In this document: piece by piece, positions 31,946 to 45,692 of the stretch
Position numbering within the stretch: position 1 is the stretch's first letter
How the letters are laid out: each line of letters starts with the position of its first letter
NCBI GenBank assembly: GCA_040954595.2
Contig: CM082581.2
Coordinates: forward strand, 9,982,001-10,046,000
Length of the DNA: 64,000 bases
Source: Balanoglossus misakiensis
Lineage: Eukaryota; Hemichordata
Direction: 5' to 3'
Position numbers and translations under genes: made by a program
Notes under the pieces: generated by a model
The model's database searches: none
The model's input: only the letters and a program-made list of their open reading frames with translations
Told to the model about the DNA's origin: nothing

Positions 31946-32151
31946 GGTAAAAAGTCGCTTTTATAGGTCAGAACCCCGTCAAGTTCACAAACGTGCGTAC
32001 GCTTTGTATGTGGCGGGAAATTGTCACATGTGATCTGTCACCTTTGACCTTAAATCAAAACATTGGTTTGTTCGCAATGTCTTTTCTCGTGCTAAGAAAC
32101 AGCGCCATCGCTCGACGATCATTGGCGACTAGTCTCGACGTGTGCAAGAAG
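31946..32151. promoter_or_regulatory. bidirectional promoter between MCMBP and SEC23IP
   Basis: The two start codons are 206 bp apart on opposite strands, so a single short region must drive both. The plus-strand frame of SEC23IP stays open upstream to 31993, but the Kozak-like AAGATGG at 32152 is preferred. In vertebrates the same two genes are also adjacent (recalled, not checked). Confidence 0.6.
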
Positions 32152-35100
32152 ATGGCGGATCAGAAAGACCAATCGTCATCACCACCACTCTTATTATTCC
32201 CACCCAGTGAGGGACTTGCGCCGCAGCTGGTGCCCGTTCCAGCCACTGCTTCTCTGTTTCCAGCGGGTGAGTTTATCGAGTCATCGAGCTTCCCCGATGT
32301 GCTAGTTTTCTAGTGCAATACGAACCGGCGTATCCGTCATTCGACCTCTCTCGAGATCATTTAGGGACACCTCCCTTCCTTTCAAGGATCAGGACCGGAC
32401 ATACATGTACATCGCATCGGTGACGTGATCGATGTTTGTTTACCTCAATGTCGGTCCAAAGCAAATGATACTTTGACACGTGTTACAAACCCAAAAGTAA
32501 AACGTTGAAGACATGGGCATCCAGAGACATGTTCTACCTATGACTGTGTTTATTATTGAAACACAGTCCCGCCACAGTGCAGGGACTGTGATTGAAAGTT
32601 GTATTCAGTCCAGTCTGTCATAACTCCTTCCAAACTTTCATACCGATTGCAAGGCCATATCTCAGATTCGTCAGAAAACATCATATCAGTTTTATAAATG
32701 ACACCCCAAGAGACAGATAGTAGGCGATCAGACACAACACCAATGTGATATGGTATTGGTAGATGAACAATATGGTGCAAATGAGTGGAGACCAGTCTAA
32801 TCACACACTAGAACAGTAATTGCGATAATTTCTTCATTTAGAGGAAATGGTTAAATTCTAATTATGACTTATGTTAAATTGGTTATTATAATGCTGGTGA
32901 CAGCTATAACCTAACAACAACAATAACAATAATAGAAGCAGTAATAATAGTAATACTATTTATAGATAAAAGATTACCACAACACTCATATATTATTTTT
33001 ATAATTTTCAGAAGATGGAGAAGCGGACAGCTTTCTTGGTCAGAACGACCCACTTCCTTTAGTTGAACAACAGCAGCAACAGAGCCCCTACCCATTCTTT
33101 CAGCAGCAACCAACACCACCTCAAGCAGACCCCTTTGCCAACTTATCACAGCAGCAGCAGTCTCCGCCACTGCAACCACAGCAGCCAGTATCACAACCAC
33201 TCGCCCCTCCAACCTCACAATCCTACTATGTGCAACAGCAACTCGTCGAACCGCCACCCGTGAACCAGCCACCACCGCCGTCTTACGAACAGGCCAAGTA
33301 TGCCGCAATACCACCACAGAGATCACCGGTGGCTTATCCACAACATACATCTCCACAGGGACCTCCAACTTCTGGATTTGTGCCAAGACGCCAGGTAAAG
33401 CAAAGTGTCTTAGCAATCACGCATTGAATTCTCCTGAAATCAAGTTTTAACAACTGATGTCCTATCAATGGCCCAGGTGCTGAATTTTGTTTTGTTCCTT
33501 TTCCAGTTTGATCCGAATAAACCACCCCCGCAGACAGAAGAACTTGAACACATGCATTCAGCGTCTCATTCGGTTCTGAATCCCCAAGCAATGTACAACC
33601 CAGTACAAGCACACTGGTTTTACTGCAAAGAAATTGAACATAGATCTGTGTGGAAGCCATTCTCCATGACAGATTCCCTCAAGTTAGAAGAGTCACTAAC
33701 CACAGGTAATTTATAAAAAAAAATAATTACAACCATCAATACTCAGCAAATCTTTCCAAGTAGAGTAACAAAACTTGCAGGAGAGAAAAAAATAACTCAG
33801 ACAATCTAAAAAAAATAGCACTGTAAAAAAAATGATATCATTTCTCTTTTATTGATGCTCAGTGCAACAAGATCCACAGGAGTACATAGTACAAACTGAT
33901 GGTGGCCGTTACGATGTCAACGTGACAAGCAGAATACGTACTGCTGTCTACTGGGAAGAGAAGCCAACCGAAGTGAGGAGATGTACATGGTTCTACAAAG
34001 GCGATGGAGATAACAAATTTACGCCCTATCAAGAAAAGTTTGCAGAAAAACTTGAGGTAATTAGTAATTATAGCCACGCTTGGACATAAATAATCCAGAA
34101 GCAAACACAGAAAGTAATGGAAGTATATCTGTTTTGGAAAAAAGGCTTTTCTGACACAAATCACAGGTGTTTGAGTGTTGCCAAGTGACAGATCTGTTGT
34201 TTGTCAACAGACTGTTGCTTAGCAACACATTTCAGTTGATTAGGCATGCGAGATGCATGACACTGTCTTTCCTCTTGTGTCACAGGAGGAGTATAAGGTA
34301 GCTGTCACAAACAACATATGGCATCGTCGACTGGAATTCCCGGATGGGGAGACGGTAGTCATGCACAACCCGAACGTCATCGTTCATTTCCGACCGACCA
34401 GCCACCCGGACGAGTGGGGCACGGCGGTTGCCGACAGCAACGTCAGACCAAGGGTTGTCAAAAGAGGAATGGATGAAGACATTGCTGAGGTGGAAGAAGG
34501 TAATACAAAGATGGTCAAATGGAAAACTTGTGTCTTTCCCACGCGGATTATGTAAAGTTTTGATTTATTTGTAATATACTTCAATCTGTCTGCTTTTCAA
34601 AGGTGAACCAGCTCAGGTAGATCACGTCCTTTTTGTTGTACATGGTATTGGCCCAGTGTGTGATCTCAGATTCAGAAGTATTGTGGAATGTGGTAAGTCT
34701 TGCAAATCTGATGTTTATGACGGTGAAAACTTTCAAAATGAAACCTCCATTAAATAGAAACTTGTCCGTGTTGAATGCCAAGAAAATAAACCTCTGACAC
34801 AAAATAACCATCACACTGAAACCACAAGCTCATTTCTTGTTCACGCATTTCTCGTTTCAGTTGACGATTTCAGGAGTGTATCTCTAGGTTTGCTTCAGTC
34901 TCACTTCAGAAAACACCAAGAAGATGGTAGAATCGGTCGGATTGAGTTCATCCCTGTCAGCTGGCACGATGTGTTGCATGGTGATGCCACTGGAGTTGAC
35001 AGGTATAAAGACAACAAACACAAATCTAGTTTCAGTCCAGAAATTGTAGAACTCTCCATCTCTGTTTATCTGAGTTCATGGTAAGCTGTTTCAAGTAGTA

Positions 35101-38100
35101 AATACTTGACATCCCCATTTCCTTATACATGGATCCAACCACGTCATTGAAAACAACAGGGTCGGACCACTTTCCGGTTAGTGGAAGGGGTGTGATACTG
35201 AAGTGCCTGTCTTCATCTCTCTTGCAGACAGCTCAGGAAGATTACATTGCCCAGCATAGGTCGGCTACGTCATTTCACCAACGACACACTGCTGGACATT
35301 CTATTCTATAGCAGTCCCACATACTGCCAGACAGTCTGTGACCAGGTGGCGGGTGAAATAAACAGATTACACAGTCTATTCTTGCAAAGAAACCCTAGCT
35401 TTTCTGGTAGAGCCTCACTCATTGGACACAGTCTTGGTGAGTTGGAACGTCGACTTTACGTACAGACCATTGTAATTTGGTCTGTGTATTCTTATGACAC
35501 AAGACTGCTGATGACAGTGCACATACATATATCACAGTTATGTATGTCTCTCTGAAAGCTGTAAGACTCATCCAGTTTTGTTATCCCATCAATTTTCCAG
35601 GTTCCTTAGTTTGTTTTGATCTGTTGTCGCATCAGAAGGACCCCAATGCCGTAATACAACCTCCCGAGGAGGAGGGGGACACCACATCCGGTGCATCGCC
35701 GCCACGGCAACAGACGGCCAGCCAATCATCCAGCAGAGGAGTGGCCGAGCTGGACCTTGACACTTCGCTGGATGGATCAAGCGCATCTGGGGATGCACCC
35801 TTGCCTAGCCTAGAGGAGTCGCTCGCCCAGCTGGGTCTGAGCGGGTTCTTAGAAATATTTCACAAAGAGCAAGTTGATATGGAGTCTTTGGTGATGTGTG
35901 GCGAGTCTGACCTGAAGGAGATGGGTCTACCGCTGGGGCCCCGCAAGAAACTGGCAGGTTTTGTCAGAGAGTTGTCACAAAAACAGGTAAAATGGTCAAT
36001 TCTAGTGGTTTTGAGATCAAGGCACTTAGAAATGTGGGGTCGAATATCAAAAGTTTGTGTATGTGTCCATCAGCATGTGATCAAACTGTAGGATATCTGT
36101 ATATAGTGAAGTCATATTTCTCACAGTTGGTGAGTTTTGTTTGTTCAATAGTTTCATGTAGGGAGTGTAATACTTAATCCATGTCTGTCTCTCTCTCTAC
36201 TTCTCAGGAAGAAAAGAAGAGAGAGGCAATAGAAAGAAAAAAATTGGAGGCGGAACTACGAGCTAAAAGGAAACAAGAAGAAGAAGCTCTGAGACAACAA
36301 CAGCAATATCTGCGTGCAGTAGAAAGTGATCGGAATTTACAGGGTTCTGCAATGTCTGTACATGTTGATTACACACCAGGGGTGTCAGGTCAGTCCTCAT
36401 TCACAAATCTCACCCAATCTGAAAGAGGTGAAGTTTGCAGAGAAACTCGCACTGTACTCTCGCACGATTTATTATTGTTGCGCCCTAAACTATGGTATGT
36501 TGTTTACTTTCTGCAGGTATTGGACAGCCATTTGTCGAGTATCCACAGTTTAGTTTCAAACCAGCCTGTTTCTTTGGCTTGGGTTCACCCGTTGCGCTGT
36601 TTTTGACTGTCCGAGGAGTGGACTCAGTTGGGATGAACTTCAAGCTACCGACGTGTGATGGATATTTTAATATATTTCATCCTGTAAGTAGTGCAACTTG
36701 AGAAAGTTCTGCTCCAAATACCTTAAGTCGATTTGATTTTTCAAGAACATTTGAAATCACAAACATCGAGTTTCATGCCTGGTATATTTTTGTCATCTAT
36801 TTTACTGTGATTTCAGGCCAATGTGAAATAAAATTTTAACATTAAATATCTTTTTCAGTTCGATCCAGTTGCCTATCGAATTGAACCAATTATCAATCCA
36901 GACACCCTTCACCTAAAGCCAGTTCTCATGCCACATCATAAGGGAAGGAAGAGGTTACATTTGGGTAAGACTTGTTCTGTTCAAATTTGTGTATGAAAGG
37001 GAAAAAAATAGATACCAGTGTTTGGGTGATGCTTCTCACTTAAATACTGATGGACATCCATTTTGAGATAACTCCCTATCGCTTGTCAAGTTCAATAGAA
37101 TAAGGAAGTACTCACCAAAATTTCATCAGGACCATCCAGTTCTTTTCACTGCACCATCTTGCTTTCCATTTCATGCCACAGAACTGAGAGACAGTCTGAC
37201 GACATTCGGCGCCGACCTGAAACGGAGTCTCGTGGATTCCATGAAGAAAACCTGGAAGACAATCCATCAGTTTGCCATGTCGCACACGGCCGGAGAACAG
37301 GCGGAGCCCACGGATGAAGAGATGGAGAAGATAGCGGAGCAGTTGACACGAGACGATTCCAAATCCTCACAAGTTGAAACAGCATCCATCGCATCTTCAG
37401 GTAGGTGGAACATTCTAATACTACGATACTCTTGTTCTCAAAGCTGTTGCTGCCATTTTGTTATGTTCAATTGAATTGTCAACTGTGTTTCTGGAATGTA
37501 CACATAACTGTTAATATTATATATAAACTATACCTTTCTCTTTTGGAAAAAAATCTCTTGAGTGTATATAACTTACTTGAGATGTAATGGCTTTGAAAGT
37601 AAGATCACAGCCCACTCACTGGTTGAGTTGCGAATTGCCAAACATAACCAGCTTGTTCTTGTCTCTTCTAGATGACTTTGAGATCGTTGGAGACGAGTTC
37701 AAACTTGGTGCTTTGAACAAAGGCAACCGAATTGACTATGTCCTTCAAGAGAAACCCATTGAGAGTTTCAACGAGTATTTATTCGCTCTGGGGAGTCATG
37801 CATGTTACTGGTAAGTGATCTCACATGATTTTCCTGCATGTAATGGAATGGTCAATGAAGTTCTGAACCTGCTAATTGAGAACAGGCATAATGCAGGATA
37901 TAAGACATGCAACCTGACACTGAATGTATTGAAATCATGTGCTGCATGAGAAAATCCATCACTACACAGAACTCAACTGTTTAACACAGCACCTACATGT
38001 ACTTGGAAAATCAGTTTCATACAAGTAATGCTTGGTTCCTTTCCCCCTAAATTCGTGTGCTAAAATTATATTTTACATTATACACTAACGAATGTCTTCT

Positions 38101-38249
38101 TTGCCAACAGGGAATCGGAGGACACGGTGTTAATGATCCTGAAGGAAATCTACGCATTACAAGGGATACTACCACAAAAACAAGGTCCAGACAAGAGACA
38201 CCAACCCCCTCCCCCACCACAACATCGTACGCTGTTGCCGTCTCCATGA
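32152..38249 (+). CDS. SEC23IP: SEC23IP (p125), SEC23-interacting protein
   Basis: SEC23IP links SEC23 and SEC31 at ER exit sites and belongs to the DDHD phospholipase A1-like family. Fifteen exons join in frame: 32152-32266, 33012-33394, 33507-33705, 33863-34056, 34286-34499, 34603-34692, 34861-35002, 35228-35436, 35601-35986, 36208-36388, 36517-36683, 36859-36964, 37182-37400, 37672-37810 and 38111-38249, coding 960 residues (human about 1000). A Pro/Gln-rich N-terminus (about 55-165) fits the COPII-binding region. A WWE-like part holds [34 protein letters not shown] and the lipase box GHSLGS (near 512) follow. A SAM domain spans about 590-640 ([20 protein letters not shown]), then a Glu/Lys coiled coil. 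DDHD starts at [16 protein letters not shown] and includes [14 protein letters not shown] and [19 protein letters not shown]. Exon 15 ends in a Pro/Gln-rich tail. Confidence 0.96.
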
Positions 38250-40266
38250 AGTGTACCCACAACTCTGTAATTCTGTTTTCCCCCCAGTCAGTCATAAAAT
38301 AATATCATGGCATCCTTCAGTATTCCATGAAATGTTAGTGAGATGTTACTGAGATTTCAGATTTTGACCCTCACATACCCAGCTCTGTATTTCCTTTAAA
38401 CAATCCACATCGAATATTAAACTTTAGGTCAGAGGTCAAGGATTAAGTTCACCTCTAAAGGAAGGATGCAGAATATAGAATAAAATGACATAATACTGTG
38501 TTAATTAAATATACCGTGGCATTATGTTAAATTATGTCCATTGCGCAAACAACACAATACATGTAGCATACTTCAGCTTGTAATACAACTGTCTTAGAAA
38601 TCAAAGTAGAACAAAAATTACATAGTACTATAGTAATTAACAGTTGCTAGCTAGCTGCTGCCTGTTGATGCAAATCACTTTGTGTAATGTACTATATCAC
38701 TGTTGCCTGATAATACAGTTAGACTGGGGATGATTAAATGAAGATTTGAAACAAAATGACTGTGGTACATGTACTTCTGGAAGCTTGAAAAATTTCTCTT
38801 TTAAAGAGTGTTACAAGGCAGTTGCAAAGCACTGGTATATTTGCATAAATACCATAATGCGTGCCAGTCAGTCAATGAATAGATAGAAAATATCATTTTA
38901 CAGGGCTTTATTTTTTTTGTAAATTAAGTCTTATGAACTTTCTGCTTACCAGTATGGGAAGTCCATGTGAAGCAAGTCTTTTTATGTTTTCAATTTCTGC
39001 ACATGACAAAGTGGTACCTGTAATCAAATTGAAGAAAGCACACCATGAATTATCGGAACATGTAATTGCTATATTAATTTGCTGATACTGGTAGTCAAAA
39101 TTGCCTATGTCGTCGTACACACAATGTACTCAAATTTGTGGAATAATCTTTTAAATAAAATATCTTATATCCCACGCATATGAATAAATAGTCCTGTCTT
39201 TTGTGTCTTGTCTCGTGCGAGACTGTCCAGTAATAACATCAAAATTCAGGCAATATACAATTTTTCTTGTCCAGAGACATGACTTAATATCACAGACCCT
39301 AATTTGTACACATTTGGCACAAGGACTACACACAGTACCATGACAAACAAAAAAACATTCACAGGTACTTACAGTGTTGCTTGAACTCTGAAGCTTGAAG
39401 GCTGAACCTCTGGGTGTACAGTATTTCAAATCTGGTAAGATGATCAGTCACTATATTGAACCACCAATAACACACACATAAACCTTCCATCAAGACGACC
39501 ATACACAATCCAAGAGTGAGCATACAATATACACTGTACATGTATAAACAAAATTAGGGGCCGTTTTGCTACCCAGTATAATACAGACTCAGTCACGTCT
39601 GAACGTGCTGGTTTTAATATCATTTTCTAATGTACGTAACACTTGTCATGTTAAAACCAAAGTTTACATCACTTTATTTCAGGTTAAGGTCGAGTCCTTT
39701 TTTCATATCAATGAGTTAATGTTGAAACAATTTCATCACTTTGAGCATTCCAGTGTGACCCGTGCCCTTAAAACTTCATCTAAATTCACACAAACTTAAA
39801 TATTTGTAATGAACATGTACACACAAAGATGGTAAGCAGCAAACTCAAAGTTCAGTATAATCGGACAAACAGTATAAATATTCCAAAACAGTCTGGGTAA
39901 TCCGGACGGGGCGGTATACTTGAAATAAGCACGGCACATAAAAACCTATAAAAGAGAAATATGTACTGTAATAATCCTGAGTTCAGGGATTATTGTAAAA
40001 CTCACGAAATAGGGTCACCAATTTCGGCTCATACAAGTTTTACTTTCAATAATGTCAATGTCAATAAAAAAGTCTGCTGACTGTTTTATTAATTTAACAT
40101 TCCAATTTAATAATTACATATAAACAGCTGTTCCTACGTTTAGCAAAAAAGCTTCACACTATTGGCTGAGAAGATCACATGATTACCACGAGTAGTCATG
40201 TGATATTTCAACCAAGTTGGTGCCACTTTGGGGCCGGTGTGATTGGCCCCAGGCAGATCACATGAC
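38250..40266. other. convergent 3' region of SEC23IP and iPGM
   Basis: Two kilobases of AT-rich sequence between tail-to-tail genes. AATAAA at 38479-38484 (plus) fits SEC23IP, and TTTATT at 40085-40090 gives a minus-strand AATAAA suited to iPGM. Scattered short open frames show no family features. Confidence 0.55.
38479..38484 (+). terminator. polyadenylation signal, SEC23IP
   Basis: Canonical AATAAA about 230 bases after the SEC23IP stop codon. Confidence 0.5.
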
Positions 40267-43200
40267 CTATTTCTCAAGAAGTGAGTGGCCCGTCATGTCT
40301 GGAGGAATATCCAGCCCCATCAACTCTAAGACAGTGGGCGCAACATCTGAGAGTCCTGGGTCATCGAACTTCTTGAACTTGTGAGGACCAGTCATAATGA
40401 AGGGTACTGAGAAAGAGAATGGATATTCGAGTATTAGGAGAAACATCATCGATGCAAATCTATGGAAATGAGTTTGTATTGTCCGTGCATGACTTGTTAT
40501 TGCGAAGAAACAGTCTACCAGTAGATTACAGAATTATTATTTTTTTAAACCAACCTCTGAATGTTGTGTGTGCTGTGTGTGGGCCACCCTGCTCGCTGAT
40601 CATTTTCTCGGCATTTCCGTGATCAGCCGTGATGAGCAAGACATAGCCATGTTCCTCACAGGCATCATGAATGCGACCAATAGCGATATCTGAAAGGGAA
40701 AATATACAGTGATGAATCTGCACTGTTGTACAACTTATACAGTCGCACAGCAGACTTATGCCTTTGAATTTAACTGTAGACATCTCACTTGGTTTGGTCC
40801 GAATCCATTTTTTTCTGTGGTACAGTTGGACCTCTAAAGAGGGAACTGGGGAACTGATCACATTCACATACCTGTGGCTTCACAGGCTTTGACTGCAGGG
40901 TTGTACTGTCCAGTATGTCCAACCATATCCGGGGGTGCAAAGTTACACATGGCAAACGGATACTTTCCACTTGCGATGGCTTTCACCATCTGTAACGCAA
41001 GGAAATACAGACATCACTGTGATTTTGAGATTTTCTGTGCCATATTATCTTGTATAAACTCCATTATTCCTACATAGAATCTCAGGTGAATAATACACTG
41101 GTAAGACATTTCACAGAAAAAATCAACCACAACTGTAAGTGTCAATTTTATGGGCAATTTATATTTTATGACACTTTCGCATTGTAAGAACCCAAGTACC
41201 GTACTTTGAATCAAACTACACTACAAAGTTACACTCGCAGCAAACACAACAACCAAACACAGGAATGAATCTGACCTCATCAGCCACACCCGCTGAACTC
41301 ATCTCAGGTAAGAGGTCATAGGTCGGTACTTTGGGTGAAGGAACCATTGACCTGTCTTCCTTTTCAAACGCAGCCTCTCTACCGCCGTTGAAAAAGAAGG
41401 TGACGTGTGCGTACTTCTCCGTTTCTGGTGAAAGGAAATCCAACAAAGAAATATGATGATGCTGGTATTAATTCATGACACTGATTATTCCCAGGTGCGA
41501 TTGTTGATCGGATGATGGTAGCCGCCTGACTAGTTTGACATCACTGAGCTGCCATCTTGGCAAGGTCAAAGGTTAAACTCCAAATCATCTATATGACCCT
41601 AGTATGTGTGAAGAATACAAGGCAACCAGCAATAGATATAGAGCAGAGAACAAACCAGATTCCAGCAAAAACAAGAAATACCAACAAAGGAGTGATGGTC
41701 CTACCTGCACAATGGAACTGGGCAAATCCTTTCTTTGCCAGCCATTCTCCCAGTACATTGGCCGGCTGCTGGGGCGGGAATAACATTGGGAATGTCCACT
41801 GGACATTGTACTGTGCCATGATTGAAATATTCTAAAGCAGGGGGGAAAATGAAAAAAAAAATCAATACCTTGATATTTCTTGGGTGTAGGTTCACTTGTG
41901 TAACTGTCTAAGGGCTTCGCTAAACCTGAACAATCTAGGCAAGACGAATTCTTATGCTTGACTACAGATTGATTTCAAACTGACGTCGATGGGATAAGTT
42001 GAAAACTGTTAGAAATCCAAGTCTGTAGATTTAAAGGATAAGCAGAGACATCAGGTATCTTGCAGGACACTCACCAAATCTTTCGGCACCACATCTGTTT
42101 CAAAGTGTCTTTCAATTCCGAATGATTCAACGATTTCTCTCATTCTGTCGGCACGGAAGTCGATGAACACCAAGGTGTCGCCGTCTCTCACTCGTCCTTC
42201 TTCGCTCAAGATGATCGGTTTCAAGAATTCGTCTGTTTCTGTCGGTTCCAGTGCATAGCGTTTCTTGATGACCTGTAAACGGAGGTGAAGATTGCATAAA
42301 TGCCCAAATCGACAAATTCAATGTTGGAATAAACGGCACCTTGTCATTAAGTATTTATTCATGCATATTCTCTGTTTTGAAATAGTGAAGCATGACTTTC
42401 TCAGGTAGACTTTGATGACTAAAACTTACATCAATGACTTGATCTGGTGTCGTCTTCTCCCCATTGCCTTTTGTCAATGCCTCGTAGGCAATCTTGATTC
42501 TCTCGTAACGCTTGTCCCGGTCCATGGCGTAGTATCGTCCCACCACAGTTGCAAGCTCACCATAGTTTCCAGCCTTCAGATGGTCCAAGACTTGCTGCAC
42601 ATAAGTAACTGTCATAGGAAATTAGTATTCATGTTAAAACTTTTGCTGTTGTCTTTATAAACGGACAGCATAGTTATTTTTACGAGCGTCCAAGTATCTG
42701 AGACTGTGAGTCAAATCAGAGTATAACAGATTATTTTCCATGTATTATTTCAAACAAGTTTAGAACCTCTGACCGCATACATTACATAGCTGCAAGCACA
42801 TAATTGAGCAGCAATGGGTTTACTGAGCTTCTGTACAAGGGGTCAATTGCAGTAACCCGTCATTGCTGAAGTAAAGAGTTGAAGCTATTTCAAGAATCTT
42901 GGTCTCTCTTTACTGATAACAAGAAAATGCTTTAGTGCCTATTGGTTTACAGTAGGGCGCCTGGGCTTGTACATGTGGTGTGCCTTTTTAATTGCTTATA
43001 AAAACATTGGAATTAACGATAGGAACATGAGCAGTTATCAAACTTCAAAGATTCAGAGCACATTTGGCGGCAAGCATTAAAATTTATTATTCATATGGAC
43101 TCATGCTATGATAATGATATCAGCAACTGAGTAAAGAGCTCGCACTTGACGAAATGCGAATTGATAATTACCTCCACTGGTCGGTCTGGTGTCACGGCCA

Positions 43201-45692
43201 TCGGAGAAGAACTGTACGTAACACTTTGGAACCCCCTGCTGTTTGACAACATCAATCATGGTCAGAAGATGATTGATATGGGAATGTACACCACCATCGC
43301 TCACCTAGTTAAAAAAAAGTCACCATCAAGTCAGTGGACATGCAATTGCATTTAGTAAGACACATTTTAAACACATCTCTGGAGCTTCCCAACAAAACCA
43401 CAACTTTTAAGAGAAAAAAAACTTGACTTACCAGTCCCAGGAAGTGAAGTCTTCCATTGCCACTCTTTGCTCTGTTACAGGCGTCCATTAGAGTAGGGTT
43501 ACTGAATATAGTCTTCTCTTCAATAGATTTGTTTATTCGCACAATATCCTGTCAGAGCAATAATACATACGTCTCAGAATTATTTATCTCTAATTAGTTC
43601 CAAATATGAGATTATGTAAAACTTGGTAAGAACCACTTCTGTTACAGGTTTTACCCACAATTCACCCCCTCTCGGCGTTCAGAAAACTTCACCCAACATT
43701 CTCAGTGACCATGACCTTCAGAGCACACACACTACGCCCACCAATGGTAAGTATTTCTAGAATTTGTCTCATCCTACGACACATATTATCCAGACTCAAC
43801 TCTGTAAAATTCCACAGTGACAGACCAAGCATTACATGGGCTTAACGACAATCTAGCAAATGTATCCGTTAATTGTAAAGTTCAGAGGTCAAATACATGT
43901 TGGAAAGGAGACAGCAGAGGTTAAGGCCACGGACATTGATCCCAGGGATCAAGTTCGCACTTCATGTAGGTCGCAAAATGAGCGAGGTATCATCATCTTT
44001 TGTGTAAACTGAAATGATAATAACCTGGGGGAACAAATTTTGCTGGCAAATCAATGTCTGCTTCTGGCCTGTCGAATTGAAATGAAACGTGATAGCCAGT
44101 ACCAGTACACACCAATTTTCAGGTCAGGCTTCTGAGACCTGTCAGATTTAAAGGAATTATATACGTTGATTCATTACACACATACCTGGTATATAATTCT
44201 ACCAATGCCGATAGTTGTGTGTCCAACTTCACTGTTTCCCATCAGCCCGGCTGGTAATCCGACGGCCAATCCTGATGCATCAAGGGTGACTGCTTTCTCC
44301 TCAAACAGTTTGTCCATCACAGGGGTCTCAGCATTTAGGATGGCATTGCCTAGTTGGGATAGTAAGAGTGTGATTAAAAAGTATTGGTCCCTGTCTCTAA
44401 AACCGTTAAGCAATTTCGATTTTACTGTTTTTCTTACCAATGCTCTTGCTACAGTACTATGAAAAGAATAGTAAACTTAAAGTCTTTTGTGGCTAAGCAT
44501 AGTTTGGACACTGTTACATGTAACTAGGGCAAAGTTTGCTCGGGAGTGATTTGAATTATGGCACTTCTTCCAAAAATGTCTCTTCCACATTTTATAGGCA
44601 TGTCTATGCTTCATTTGAGACTGATTAGAATTACCAACTGTCAGTGGGCCACAGGAATTACATAGTAACATTCTGCATGAGGAACAGAATGAAGACTATG
44701 GCACAGAGATATTTGATAGTCTTTCTCCTTGATTGTATGTGTGTGCGTAACATGTACTTGGTTGTCATAGTAACTGTACTTTTTTCATTTTCTTATCACA
44801 AAATGAAGTACTGTGCCATGTCATGATGTCCATCCTGGAGTGGAATAATATTTTTCTATAAAAACCTATACACTAAGATAAAGCCCCAGTAACTCTAATT
44901 TTTGGCTATTTTCAGTATTTTTATCCCATGTGTCAACTATGGTATCTTGTTCCACGCTACGCAGCTTTATGTAATGATCAACAAAGCCTGCATATGAGTA
45001 GAGAAACGGCAATTGTTATTGTTGAAAACTGAATTCAAGTCTGGAATTTAATTCCATTTCCCACAATAACAATGGTGATTAGGGAACTACAAAAAGGACT
45101 GTAAAAAAAATACTCAACATGAAGTCTCTCTCAATGCATGAACGAAGGACGAGGTCATTGACCGAATCCATGTATGATAATTGGAAAAATTGTAAAACAC
45201 GAAAAATGTGCATAAAATTATCTGTATAACATCAGTTCAATCACTGCATGGGCACATAGTGCATAGGGTTACAAAAAGACGAGATAACGTCAGAATACCG
45301 ACTTAGGACGTGACAGGCAACGTATAGCTGTGTACAGTTTGTCCTACGGGTGACCTCGATGACCTTGCTTGCCAATCACGGACAGATTGACCTCATGTGG
45401 AGTGAATTTACAGCATTGTACAGACACACAGAAAATTGATCATTTGCAAATTCGATTTTCTTGGTGGAGGTGACTTCATAAACATCTCGAATTTTAAATT
45501 AATGGTCATTTTACATCTAAACAAAGGGAGGAACTGATAGGCAGCAGTTGTGTATTTTATCAAGACTCAAGAGAATCCCAGAATGTCGTCCAGTAATTTC
45601 AGATTATAGTGCACCGTTTTTGCTTCTGTCCTACCTTCAATGACATCTGAGACTCCCCATCCGTCGATCACAATCAGGCACACTTTGCTCAT
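40267..45692 (-). CDS. cofactor-independent phosphoglycerate mutase (iPGM)
   Basis: iPGM interconverts 3- and 2-phosphoglycerate in glycolysis with two metal ions (usually Mn) and a phosphoserine, unrelated to the vertebrate cofactor-dependent enzyme. Eleven exons join in frame: 45635-45692, 44186-44349, 43432-43548, 43172-43304, 42430-42608, 42075-42272, 41705-41831, 41276-41424, 40872-40989, 40555-40689 and 40267-40406, coding 505 residues, the usual length. VIDGWG (Asp10), [10 protein letters not shown] (nucleophile Ser59), [64 protein letters not shown] and HTAHTT supply the metal and substrate ligands, all intact. The frame is open upstream to another ATG at 45809, adding 39 residues rich in Arg and Ser with almost no acids; this could be a mitochondrial presequence or read-through of the 5' UTR. 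It is head to head with the PAAT-like gene. Confidence 0.95.

Noticed and set aside
32553-32804. 83-codon minus-strand frame with FSDESEIW, faintly like a mariner/Tc1 transposase
   Set aside because: The match is only a few residues, no terminal repeats or further catalytic blocks were found, and it lies in SEC23IP intron 1.
32904-33416. 170-codon minus-strand frame rich in Val and Ala
   Set aside because: It is the antisense shadow of the Pro/Gln-rich coding exon 2 of SEC23IP.
45567-45634. Read-through of the first iPGM exon into its intron
   Set aside because: A GTAGGA donor at 45634 joins in frame to [10 protein letters not shown], so the extra codons are intronic.
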